From assembly GCF_900094625.1 (NCBI RefSeq), contig NZ_FMAJ01000004.1:186001-250000 (forward strand): a stretch of DNA of 64,000 nucleotides. Reading direction: 5' to 3'. Source of the DNA: Rhizobium aethiopicum (lineage in GTDB: Bacteria > Pseudomonadota > Alphaproteobacteria > Rhizobiales > Rhizobiaceae). Shown here piece by piece: positions 26,357 to 34,645 of this stretch; position 1 is the first letter of the stretch, and each line of letters begins with the position of its first letter. The notes under the pieces were generated by a model that was given only the letters and a program-made list of their open reading frames with translations, was not told the DNA's origin and did no database searches. The translations under genes and the position numbers were made by a program.

Positions 26357-27541
26357 ATGCATCTTTCCATGTGGACATACCCCTGGGACGTTCAGGAGCA
26401 GGGGGTCCGCCCGCTCGCCGCCGAGCTTACCGGCCGGGCGGGCCTGACAACGGTCAGCCTGGCGACCTCCTATCATGCCGGCCGTTTCCTCCAGCCGCGC
26501 AGTCCGCAGCAGAAGGCCTACTTCCCCGAGGATGGGACGGTCTATTTCCGACCGGATGAAAGCCTGTGGCAGAACAAGCTTATCCGGCCGCTGATGGCAC
26601 GGAATGTGACCGAACGCGGCGACATGCTCGAAGCGCTCGTCAGGGAGCGGGAGACGACAGGTCTCAAGGTCTCCTGCTGGACGGTCTGCCTCCACAATAG
26701 CCGCCTCGGCATGCTGCATCCCGACCACGTGACACGAAACGCCTTCGGCAATCCCAACTATTACAACCTCTGCCCTTCCAGCCCGGCGGCGCGCAATTAT
26801 GTCGTCACTCTCGTGCAGGACATCACGACGAACTACCGGCCTGACATGGTCGAGCTCGAGAGCCCCAACTTCATGGGCTTCGCGCATGAATACCATCACG
26901 AAAAAGACGGCGTCGGCCTAAATGCCGAAGATGATTTCCTGCTGTCGCTTTGCTTCTGCAATCATTGCACCGCGCGCGCCGAAGCGGCTGGCGTGCCGGT
27001 CGAAGGGGCACGCAGAACGGTTGCGCACTTCATCGCCGAACTCTGCGAACGGGCCGTGCCGGAGCGGCAGTTCCCGGATTTCCCGGCAGCCGGCATCGAG
27101 GCCTTCCGCGACCATCCCGATCTCTATGCCTATCTCTCATGGCGCTGCGAACCGGTGACGAGCCTTATCGGCGAGATCAAGGCCGCGGCCGATCCGGCGA
27201 GCCGCATCGTGCTTATCGACCTGAAGGACGGCTGGCTCGGTGGCGTCGATCTCGCGGCGGTCGGCAGGCTCTGCGACGGCGCCATTCTCTGCTGCTACGA
27301 CATGGAGCCCAATGCCGTCGGCGATGTCATCCGCACCGGCCGGGCGGCACTTGGATCGGAAAAATTTCTCGGGGTCGGCCTGCGTGTCTTCTATCCCGAA
27401 GTTGGCGAAGCCGCGGTGCTCGCCGCCCGCGCCAGGGCCGCCGTCGATGCCGGTGCCGACGGCGTGAACTTCTACAATTACGGCCTCATCCCGGCAAAGC
27501 GGCTCGACTGGATCAGGGCGGCGGTTGCCTCCATAAGCTAA
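26357..27541 (+). CDS. Conserved protein of unknown function, TIM-barrel glycosidase-like, 394 aa
   Basis: I do not recognise a characterised family. The protein is soluble, without signal peptide or membrane segments. It opens with MHLSMWTYPWDVQEQGVRPL, and central segments (VELESPNFMGFAHEYHHEKD, then LLSLCFCNHCTARAEAAGVP) resemble glycoside-hydrolase-like TIM barrels, in which a CFC.HC cluster follows an acidic strand end. Later strands read GVGLRVFYPEVG and AGADGVNFYNYGL, a typical final barrel strand. Its stop overlaps the convergent deacylase stop by 4 bases. The shared operator-like element places it in the same regulon as the 27538-35716 operon. A hydrolase role on the imported compound is a guess. 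Confidence 0.7.
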   Translation: MHLSMWTYPWDVQEQGVRPLAAELTGRAGLTTVSLATSYHAGRFLQPRSPQQKAYFPEDGTVYFRPDESLWQNKLIRPLMARNVTERGDMLEALVRERETTGLKVSCWTVCLHNSRLGMLHPDHVTRNAFGNPNYYNLCPSSPAARNYVVTLVQDITTNYRPDMVELESPNFMGFAHEYHHEKDGVGLNAEDDFLLSLCFCNHCTARAEAAGVPVEGARRTVAHFIAELCERAVPERQFPDFPAAGIEAFRDHPDLYAYLSWRCEPVTSLIGEIKAAADPASRIVLIDLKDGWLGGVDLAAVGRLCDGAILCCYDMEPNAVGDVIRTGRAALGSEKFLGVGLRVFYPEVGEAAVLAARARAAVDAGADGVNFYNYGLIPAKRLDWIRAAVASIS

Positions 27542-28551
27542 GCCGCGATCGGCTCGGCAACCTGGATCAGGCAGTCGCCGGCCTGACTGCCGCAATGCAG
27601 CCTATGGGAAATGACGATGCCGTCCTCGGCAAAGCGCAGTTCTTCCTCCGGCTGCTCCAGGCGTTCCAGATCGTGATACCATCCGGCGAGATCGCCGGCG
27701 GAAACGGTGGCGCCGAGGGCTGCGGCCGGCTCGAACCAGCCTCTGCGGTTGGCGTAGATGCCTTGGCTGTGCCGGGAGAGCGAAAGCAGCTGCAACGGCC
27801 CCGGCTCCGGGAGCGGCGCTCGGGAAAGGACCGGACACCCGACGATACCGAGCGTGACAAGCAACCGGTCGATCGCCGCCGCCGTGAAGGCCATCGTCTC
27901 CGGCGTCACGGTTCCGCCGCCGCCGAATTCGCCGGAAAGACCGATGATCCCGGCCCGTGCCGCAGCCCCCATCGATGTCGGCGCCGCTGACCCATTGTCG
28001 GCGATAAAGGCATGCGACGCGCCCATCGCGCGCATCAGCGAGACGGATCGCTCAAAGCGATCGGCATCGGCCTGCCGTTCGATCAGCGTGCAGGGCAGGT
28101 GGGCCATCGATGTGCCGCCCGAATGCAGGTCGAGCATGACGTCATGGCGCGGAAAGAGGTCGTGCTCAAGGAAATGCGCCAGGCGCGCCGTCGGCGACCC
28201 TATGGGATCGCCGGGAAAGGCCCGGTTGAGATTGCCGCCGTCGAAGGGTGAGCAGCGCCTGCCCGCCATCACCGCCGGCAGGTTCGCCAGCGGCAGGATG
28301 GTGACGGCGCCGCGGATATCCGCGACGTCCAGCAGCCGCATCAGCCGCCCGAGCTGGAGTTCGCCCTCATATTCGTCGCCATGATTGCCGGCCGTCAGCA
28401 GCAAGGACGGTCCCTCGCCATTCCGCAGCCGAAGGATTGGAATGCGGATCTGATAATAGGGCGAACGGTCGACCGAATAGGGGATGGCGAGATGACCGGC
28501 CTGCCGGCCCTCGCGCGAAAAGTCGATCGGGTTGACGAGGCCGCTGTGCAT
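27538..28551 (-). CDS. Succinylglutamate desuccinylase/aspartoacylase family (M14-type) deacylase, DoeB-like, 337 aa
   Basis: A zinc-dependent hydrolase that removes an acyl group from an amino-acid nitrogen. Zinc ligands are visible in LLLTAGNHGDEYEGELQLGR (His and Glu of GNHGDE) and in MLDLHSGGTSMAHLPC (His). NLNRAFPGDP is the substrate-binding Arg segment of this family. DoeB, which deacetylates N-alpha-acetyl-diaminobutyrate in ectoine degradation, is similar in length and motifs, but no other ectoine gene is present here, so the substrate is left open. It is the last gene of the long minus-strand operon. Confidence 0.82.
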   Translation of the reverse strand: MHSGLVNPIDFSREGRQAGHLAIPYSVDRSPYYQIRIPILRLRNGEGPSLLLTAGNHGDEYEGELQLGRLMRLLDVADIRGAVTILPLANLPAVMAGRRCSPFDGGNLNRAFPGDPIGSPTARLAHFLEHDLFPRHDVMLDLHSGGTSMAHLPCTLIERQADADRFERSVSLMRAMGASHAFIADNGSAAPTSMGAAARAGIIGLSGEFGGGGTVTPETMAFTAAAIDRLLVTLGIVGCPVLSRAPLPEPGPLQLLSLSRHSQGIYANRRGWFEPAAALGATVSAGDLAGWYHDLERLEQPEEELRFAEDGIVISHRLHCGSQAGDCLIQVAEPIAA

Positions 28552-28582
28552 GATCTCTCCAGTGCCGGCGGTTGCCGTGCCG

Positions 28583-28927
28583 TTACAGCGCCGCGACCGC
28601 GGTCATTTCGACCCGCAGATCGGGATCGGCGAGGCGTGCTTCGGTGCAGGCGCGGGCCGGCGGGTTTTCGATATCGATCCAGCTGTCGTAGACGCCGTTC
28701 ATCGCCTCGAAATCGGTGATCGCCGGCAGAAAGACATCGACGGCGAGGAGGCGCGAGCGATCCGTGCCGGCTTCCTTCAAAAGGGCGTCGATCTTGCCGA
28801 GCACGTCTCTAGTCTGCTCTTCGATACCGGCCTTGCGGTTTTCCGCCACTTGGCCGGCAATATAGACGAGACCGCCATAGCTGACGGCTTGGCTCATACG
28901 CGAACCTTTCTGGTAACGCTGGATCAT
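28583..28927 (-). CDS. RidA family enamine/imine deaminase, 114 aa
   Basis: A small trimeric enzyme that hydrolyses reactive 2-aminoacrylate-type enamines made by PLP dehydratases. The N-terminus MIQRYQKGSRMSQAVSYGGL and the segment VYIAGQVAENRKAGIEEQTR match the family, and the C-terminus holds the conserved ARACTEARLADPDLRVEM, with the active-site Arg in the expected place. It lies 35 bases after the PLP enzyme gene, which would produce exactly such an enamine, so a dedicated role in that step is likely. Confidence 0.88.
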   Translation of the reverse strand: MIQRYQKGSRMSQAVSYGGLVYIAGQVAENRKAGIEEQTRDVLGKIDALLKEAGTDRSRLLAVDVFLPAITDFEAMNGVYDSWIDIENPPARACTEARLADPDLRVEMTAVAAL

Positions 28928-28962
28928 GCAGCTTTTCCTTTTCTTGCTTTTGGAGGGAAAGT

Positions 28963-30270
28963 TCAGCCGAAGCTCGTGAGATAGGCGGCCGTCACCGAAT
29001 GGTCGGGGCCAAGGCCGTAGAGAATGGCGTGTCGGTCAAGGCAGGTGCAGGGATGCGAAATGCCGAACTCGATAACATCGCCGACGGAAACGTCACTGCC
29101 GTCGGCAAGTGCCACGAAGGCATGCTGGTCGTTGAGGCGGGAAACTTCGGCGCTGAGATCGGCGAGATACGCCCCATCGCGATAGAGCGCCAACGGCCGC
29201 GGCAGGCCCTGGTCCATCGCCACGTCGCGCATGCCCATGCCGCAGATCGCAAGCCGCGGCTCCGGCCGCGACAAGACCTCGGCCCAGACCCTGAGCGCCG
29301 GACGGAACCCGGCCGTGGCGGAAACAATCTTGTCGCCGATGCGAAAGCAGCCGCGCGCATCGAGGCCGGCAAGGCCGCGCTCGTAAATGCCGTGATCGTG
29401 GAAAAAGATCGCGCCGCTGCGCAGCACGAGCCGGCAGGCGGGATCGGCCAAGACGGTGGTCGAAAGCCGCGCCACCACCACGTCAAAAAACACCGAACCG
29501 CCTGCGGTGACAAGAAGGGGCCGCTCTTTGCCGATGCGGGTGCGTATATTCGGCAGAAAATCCGATGTCATCGCCATCAGCGTGTCGATACGAAGCATCG
29601 TCTCTTCCGCATCGGCGGTCGCGGCAGCACCCTCATAGGCGGCGATACCTGTCAGCCGGAAGGCCGGCGTCTCTACCGCCAGGATCGCGTCGAGAACTGC
29701 CGCCGCGGCTTTCGCGCTGCGCAGACCGGCGCGGCTGGCGCCGAACTCCACCATGAGGCCGAGAGGCGGCAGATCCGCGCGCTCCTGCCAGGCGGACGCG
29801 AGCGCCTCGACGAGCGCCGTCGAATCCACGAAGACATGCAATTCCGCATCGGGATAATGGCCGAGCAGGGCCGCAAGTCGGCGGGCGGCGGCGATCCCGC
29901 CGATCTCATTGGCGAGGATCAGCCGGCGCTGTCCCGCCTTGAGCAGGACGGCGGCCTGGCGGATGTCGGCAACGGTCGTACCCCAGGCGCCCGCCGCCAG
30001 AAGCGCCCCCGCCAGCGCCGTCGACATCGGCGTCTTGGCGTGCGGCGCGATTTCGATGCCATGGCTTTTCACATAGGCCATCATCAGGTCGACATTACCG
30101 GCGAAGGCCTGCCGGTCGAGCGAGATCAGCGGCAGGGCCATCCTGCCGTCGAAGGGCTTCCACCCCTGTTTGCCGATTTCCGAGGGCGGAAGCGGCGGAT
30201 GGCCCGGCGGAAAACCGCGCACCCGCTCATCGATCAGTATATTTTCCCTGGCGGCATGAAGGTCAGACAT
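28963..30270 (-). CDS. D-threonine aldolase/D-serine dehydratase-like PLP enzyme (DSD1 family), 435 aa
   Basis: A fold-type III PLP enzyme. The N-terminal alanine-racemase-like barrel carries the PLP Lys in IEIAPHAKTPMSTALAGALL. The C-terminal domain has EFGISHPCTCLDRHAI, a His-x-Cys-type zinc site as in eukaryotic-type D-serine dehydratase. Members dehydrate or cleave D-beta-hydroxy amino acids. The ATG at 30270 overlaps the amidohydrolase stop by 8 bases and was preferred to the longer frame from 30447. RidA follows, which fits a dehydratase that releases an enamine. Confidence 0.85.
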   Translation of the reverse strand: MSDLHAARENILIDERVRGFPPGHPPLPPSEIGKQGWKPFDGRMALPLISLDRQAFAGNVDLMMAYVKSHGIEIAPHAKTPMSTALAGALLAAGAWGTTVADIRQAAVLLKAGQRRLILANEIGGIAAARRLAALLGHYPDAELHVFVDSTALVEALASAWQERADLPPLGLMVEFGASRAGLRSAKAAAAVLDAILAVETPAFRLTGIAAYEGAAATADAEETMLRIDTLMAMTSDFLPNIRTRIGKERPLLVTAGGSVFFDVVVARLSTTVLADPACRLVLRSGAIFFHDHGIYERGLAGLDARGCFRIGDKIVSATAGFRPALRVWAEVLSRPEPRLAICGMGMRDVAMDQGLPRPLALYRDGAYLADLSAEVSRLNDQHAFVALADGSDVSVGDVIEFGISHPCTCLDRHAILYGLGPDHSVTAAYLTSFG

Positions 30271-31219
30271 GGCGGCCTCTCCCGATCTCGGCCGGATCGT
30301 CCAAACCGAGGCGATAGGTGTCGTTGGCTGTGGCAAGGAACACGGCGCGCTGCTCGTCGAGAGAGAGCCCGCCGGCAACCGTGCGGAAAACCTCATAGAC
30401 CTCGTCAAAAGAAGCGTGCAGGCCGGCGACCGGAAAGTCGCTGGCAAACATCGACCGCGCCGGACCGAAACAATCGAGGCAATGTTCGATCACCGGTCGC
30501 AGGCTTTCGAGCGTCCACGCGTGATCATAGGCGACGAGATCGGAAATCTTGAGCCGCACGTTGGGCTCTCTGCCGAGCGCCCGCAGGCCGCGGCGCCAGA
30601 GCGCCATGCCCTCCTGCGTCCGGTCGACGGGGCTGCCGCCGTGGTTCAGTACGAAAAGCGTCTCCGGAAAGGCCTGTACGAGTTCGAGCGCTTCAGCCAT
30701 CTGCCAGGGATAGAGCATCAGGTCGAAGACCAGCCCGAGCCGCGTCGCTTGAGCAAGCCCCGCCCGCCAGGCAGGATCGCTCATGCGATCCGGACGCGAC
30801 GCGAAACTCTTCGCTGCATCGGCATGCCAGCTCAGAATATCGCGAATGCCGACGACATTGGGATTTTCCGCTTCCGCCTCGATCAGACGCGGGGCGTCCG
30901 GCCGGTCGAGGGCAATGCCGGCGACATAACGGTGCGCCACGCCGGAGCTGCGGTCGAGACCGTCAAGCCAACGGCTCTCCTCTAGCGGATAGGCAGCGGA
31001 CCAGCCGGCCTCGACATGCACCGTTGCTACGACATTCTGGTGCGCGGCGTCGGCGCGATAGTCGTCGATGCCATAGTCGCGCAGGATCGGCGCTAAGCTA
31101 CCGAACACCATCCCTTCACCGGTCTCCCGCGCTTTCTGAAGCCAGGGGTGACGCTGCAGGCCGAGGTCCCAGAGATGGTGGTGCGGGTCGATCACCGGCC
31201 CGTCGTAGCGTCCCGTCAT
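30263..31219 (-). CDS. Amidohydrolase family protein (PF04909 type), 318 aa
   Basis: A metal-dependent TIM-barrel hydrolase. The first strand carries VIDPHHHLWDLG with the HxH metal motif, LFVLNHGGSPVD a further His, and SMFASDFPVAG the catalytic Asp. Relatives hydrolyse sugar lactones (for example L-fuconolactone) or pyrone-type lactones. A longer frame from 32179 reads through the permease gene in another phase; the real start is the ATG at 31219, which overlaps the permease stop (ATGA). It is cotranscribed with the CUT2 importer. Confidence 0.85.
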   Translation of the reverse strand: MTGRYDGPVIDPHHHLWDLGLQRHPWLQKARETGEGMVFGSLAPILRDYGIDDYRADAAHQNVVATVHVEAGWSAAYPLEESRWLDGLDRSSGVAHRYVAGIALDRPDAPRLIEAEAENPNVVGIRDILSWHADAAKSFASRPDRMSDPAWRAGLAQATRLGLVFDLMLYPWQMAEALELVQAFPETLFVLNHGGSPVDRTQEGMALWRRGLRALGREPNVRLKISDLVAYDHAWTLESLRPVIEHCLDCFGPARSMFASDFPVAGLHASFDEVYEVFRTVAGGLSLDEQRAVFLATANDTYRLGLDDPAEIGRGRHV

Positions 31220-32157
31220 CGGCGCGCCTCGCGCCCGGAAACGAGCAGAAGCGCGAGGATTAGCGTGCCGAACATGATCGACCGCCAGCCGGGCGAGGCG
31301 TTGACGACGGTGATCAGCGCAGTCGTGGTGACGAGCAGGATCGCGCCGGGAATGGTCCCGGCATAGGTGCCGCGGCCGCCGAGGATGGAGGTGCCGCCGA
31401 GCACGACGGCTGCGATCGACGTCAGCAGATAGGGGTCGCCGATGCCGACATAACCCTGCCGGTTCATGCCGAGCACGAGAATGCCCGCCAGCCCGGCGAA
31501 GAAGCCGGACAGGGTATGGACGATCAGCGTGTTGCGGGTGATGCTGACGCCGGAAAGCCGGGCGGCGAGCGGGCTTGCGCCGAGCGCCAGGAAACGGGCG
31601 CCGATCGGCATGCGATGGACGAGCAGGAGGACGACAACTGCAACGGCAAGCCAGAGAATGATGCCCGAGGGAATGCCGAGCGGCCGCGCCTGCCCGAGCA
31701 GAATGACCGCCGGATTGCTGACGGTGACCGCACTGCCGCCGGCGACGATGACGAGCAACCCTTGCAGGAAGGTCGCCATGGCAAGCGTCATGATGATCGG
31801 CGGCACGCGAAGATAGGCGGCTCCGGCGCCGTTCATCAGGCCGATGCCGGTGGCGATGGCAAGGGCAGCCGCGATGCCGGCAAGGCCGGTCGGATCCCAG
31901 GCAGGCGACATCAGCGGCAGCAGGATCGCCGTGACGGTAATGACAGCGCCGACGGAAAGATCGATGCCGCCCATCAGGATGACGAGCGTCTGCCCGGCGG
32001 CGACAATGCCGATCACCGCGGCGAGTTCGAGCAGATAGCGCAGATGGCCATAGGCGCCGAAACCACGCAGCGTGAAACTCGCAACGATCCAGACAAGCGC
32101 CACCAGAAGCAAGGTCAGAAGCGGCGGATTGCGCAACGCGGACCGGATGATGTTCAT
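31216..32157 (-). CDS. CUT2 (ribose-type) ABC transporter permease, 313 aa
   Basis: A membrane subunit of the RbsC family with about nine hydrophobic segments. LVILMGGIDLSVGAVITVTA is the RbsC hallmark, followed later by SIAAVVLGGTSILGGRGTYA. The ATG at 32157 overlaps the upstream permease stop; the ATG at 32172 lies inside that gene and contains the GGAGG likely used for 32157. Two different permeases occur in this system, which implies a heterodimer. Confidence 0.9.
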   Translation of the reverse strand: MNIIRSALRNPPLLTLLLVALVWIVASFTLRGFGAYGHLRYLLELAAVIGIVAAGQTLVILMGGIDLSVGAVITVTAILLPLMSPAWDPTGLAGIAAALAIATGIGLMNGAGAAYLRVPPIIMTLAMATFLQGLLVIVAGGSAVTVSNPAVILLGQARPLGIPSGIILWLAVAVVVLLLVHRMPIGARFLALGASPLAARLSGVSITRNTLIVHTLSGFFAGLAGILVLGMNRQGYVGIGDPYLLTSIAAVVLGGTSILGGRGTYAGTIPGAILLVTTTALITVVNASPGWRSIMFGTLILALLLVSGREARR

Positions 32158-33113
32158 CGTCTTGCCCTCCATGCCCCAAGAAGCTCAGGAACGGCGACCG
32201 CCCCGACGATGATCAGGCCTTGCGCGACATATTGCGCAACCGGCGGGAAACCGAGGAAGAACATGACGTTGATCATGACCGAGAGCAGCAGGCTGCCGCA
32301 GATCGCCCCGCGCATGGTGCCCTTGCCGCCGAGGAAACCCACCCCGCCGAGCACAGCCGCGGCAATCGAGTTCAGCGTGAAGGGCGTGCCGATCACAGGA
32401 TCGCCCGAGCCGGTCTGCGCCGCGACGAAAAGACCGGTCAGCGCGGCAAGAAGGCCGGAGAGCGCGAAGGCTGCGATCTTCACCCGTTCGACCGCGACAC
32501 CGGAGCGGAATGCGCCGACCGGGTTGTCACCGGCCGCATAGATGCCGAGACCGAGCGGCGTCGCCAGGAAAGCCTTCCAGAGCGCCAGGATCACCACGAG
32601 CAGCAGGAAGGCGACGGGCGTATGGCCGGCGAGCACGGTCGACAGCCAATCGGGAATGGACCCGCCCGGTCGCGGCAGCAGGATGAGCGCGATGCCGCTG
32701 ATGATGAAGGAACCGGCAAGCGTGACGATGATCGCCGGCAATCTCAGATACGTGACGATGGCGCCGATGACCGCGCCGATCAAAAGGCCGGCGAGCGCGA
32801 CCGCAAGAATACCCCCGGAGACGCCGAGCGCTCCTTCCATTGTCGTCGCCGCGATCACAGCGCCGAGGCTGACGAGTGGGCCGATCGCCAGCATGATGCC
32901 GCCGTTCAGCATGAGCAGCGCCTGCGCCATGGTGACGAGCGCGAGCGGGAACCAGTTCTGTGTGAACTTGGAGAAGCCGCCGATGGAAAGGATGCCGGGA
33001 AAGAGCATGGCATACAGGATTAGAAAGGCGGCGACGACGAGATAAAGGCCGGCGAGGCCGCGATTGCGGCGGAGCTGGATCGAGCCGTAGAGGGACGACG
33101 AAATCGTGCTCAT
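32154..33113 (-). CDS. CUT2 (ribose-type) ABC transporter permease, 319 aa
   Basis: The second RbsC-like permease. MLNGGIMLAIGPLVSLGAVI takes the place of the usual GGIDLSVG motif, a small departure in which Asp is missing. SIAAAVLGGVGFLGGKGTMR is the normal family motif. ATGA overlaps connect it to the ATPase gene upstream and the other permease downstream. Length is normal. Confidence 0.9.
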   Translation of the reverse strand: MSTISSSLYGSIQLRRNRGLAGLYLVVAAFLILYAMLFPGILSIGGFSKFTQNWFPLALVTMAQALLMLNGGIMLAIGPLVSLGAVIAATTMEGALGVSGGILAVALAGLLIGAVIGAIVTYLRLPAIIVTLAGSFIISGIALILLPRPGGSIPDWLSTVLAGHTPVAFLLLVVILALWKAFLATPLGLGIYAAGDNPVGAFRSGVAVERVKIAAFALSGLLAALTGLFVAAQTGSGDPVIGTPFTLNSIAAAVLGGVGFLGGKGTMRGAICGSLLLSVMINVMFFLGFPPVAQYVAQGLIIVGAVAVPELLGAWRARR

Positions 33114-34624
33114 GCCGCCGCTCCCTGCGTCGTGGCCGCAATGCCCATGGCTGCGCCGACGATCGCGCCTTCGGTGATCGCATCGCCCGACAGCACGGCC
33201 GCGACGCGCCCCTCGCGCAGAACCACGACGCGGTCGCAGAGATGCACGAGTTCGGGCGTGTCGGAACTGGCGAGAATGACGAGCCGCCCCTCGGCGGCGA
33301 AGGCGCGCAGCATCAGGTAGATCTCACGCTTGGTTTCGATGTCGACGCCACGCGTCGGATCGTTGAGCAGCAGAACCGACGGATCGAGCGGCAGCCATTT
33401 GGCGAGCGCCACCTTCTGCTGGTTGCCGCCGGAAAGCGCCTGCACCGGGCGGGCCGTATCGCCCTTGATCGTCAGGCGACGCGCGAGATCGGCGATCAGG
33501 CCGTTTTCCGCAGGCCGGTCGCGTAACCCCTTGCGGGCGAGCCGTCCGAGCGAAGGCAGGATGAGATTGGAAGCAATGGAGTGGGGCAGTACCAGTCCCT
33601 CGTGCTTGCGGTCGGCCGGCACATAGACGATACCGGCCGCATTAGCCGCACCGACATCGGCGGGCAAGCCTGACTTGCCCGCTACTTCCGCACGCGCGAC
33701 GGAGGCCGGGATCGCGCCGTAGAGGCCGAGCAGCAGGTCTTCCTGGCCTTGTCCCACCAGCCCGCCGATGCCGACGATCTCGCCGGCGCGGGCGGAAAAG
33801 CCGATATGGCGCACCATGCCGGCGGAAAAATCTTCGACGTTGATGCGTATTGCGCCCGGCTCGGTCGCGGCGCGCGGCGGGAAAAGGTCGCCGGTTTCAC
33901 GGCCGACCATCAGGCGGACCAGGCCTTCGCCGTCGATGCCGGAGAGTGACTGGTCGGCCGTGACGCCGCCGTCCTTGAGCACGGTGACGTGCGAGCAGAG
34001 CGCCTGCACCTCGTTGAGGCGGTGGGAAATATAGAGAAGCGCGGTGCCGCGAACCTTGAGCGTCTCGATGAGGCGGGCAAGGGTGCCGGCTTCGTGCGCG
34101 GAGAGCGACGAGGTCGGCTCGTCCAGGATCAGCACGCGCGGTTTGCGGAACAGCGCCTTGGCGATCTCCACCATCTGACGGCGGCCGAGCGCGAGATCGG
34201 CGACCGGCATGTCGAGCGGCTCGGTGAGCCCGACCATGTCGCAGACATCCTGCACGCGGCGATGAAGCGCTCTGTAATCGATGAGTCCGAACCGGCGCGG
34301 AAAGGCGCCGGTCCCGATGTTTTCGGCAATCGACAGGCTGGCCGTCAGGCTCAGCTCCTGCTGAACGACGGCGATGCCCGCCGCCCGCGCCGCCGCCGGG
34401 CTGAAGCGGCCGACCGGCCTGCCGTCGACAAGGATCGACCCGCTGTCCGGCTGGAGGGCGCCGGACAGGAGATTGATCAGCGTCGACTTGCCTGCGCCGT
34501 TTTCACCGAGCAGGGCGTGAACCCTGCCCGGCTGAAGGGCGATATCGACCCCCTTCAAAACGGGGTTGCCGAAAAATCCCTTGAACACCTGCCGGGCTTC
34601 CAGCAGGGGCCGTTCTTCCGTCAT
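33110..34624 (-). CDS. CUT2 sugar ABC transporter ATP-binding protein (RbsA type), 504 aa
   Basis: A tandem ATPase with two ABC domains. The N-terminal domain has Walker A LGENGAGKSTLINLLSGALQ and Walker B VLILDEPTSSLSAHE. The C-terminal domain carries signature ALSGGNQQKVALAKWL and VLLLNDPTRGVDIETKREIY, the degenerate second-half pattern usual in RbsA. It is 21 bases after the binding-protein stop. It powers the two permeases that follow. Confidence 0.93.
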   Translation of the reverse strand: MTEERPLLEARQVFKGFFGNPVLKGVDIALQPGRVHALLGENGAGKSTLINLLSGALQPDSGSILVDGRPVGRFSPAAARAAGIAVVQQELSLTASLSIAENIGTGAFPRRFGLIDYRALHRRVQDVCDMVGLTEPLDMPVADLALGRRQMVEIAKALFRKPRVLILDEPTSSLSAHEAGTLARLIETLKVRGTALLYISHRLNEVQALCSHVTVLKDGGVTADQSLSGIDGEGLVRLMVGRETGDLFPPRAATEPGAIRINVEDFSAGMVRHIGFSARAGEIVGIGGLVGQGQEDLLLGLYGAIPASVARAEVAGKSGLPADVGAANAAGIVYVPADRKHEGLVLPHSIASNLILPSLGRLARKGLRDRPAENGLIADLARRLTIKGDTARPVQALSGGNQQKVALAKWLPLDPSVLLLNDPTRGVDIETKREIYLMLRAFAAEGRLVILASSDTPELVHLCDRVVVLREGRVAAVLSGDAITEGAIVGAAMGIAATTQGAAA

Positions 34625-34645
34625 GACGGTTTCCTCAGCTCAGGA

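Noticed and set aside
28999..30552. Open frame of about 517 codons on the plus strand
   Set aside because: It is antisense to the PLP enzyme gene; the minus-strand product has clear catalytic motifs and the plus-strand product has none.
30263..32179. A 638-residue permease-amidohydrolase fusion on the minus strand
   Set aside because: The first half is the permease gene read in the wrong frame (Arg/His-rich). The permease has its own good frame, and the amidohydrolase begins at 31219 with an ATGA overlap.
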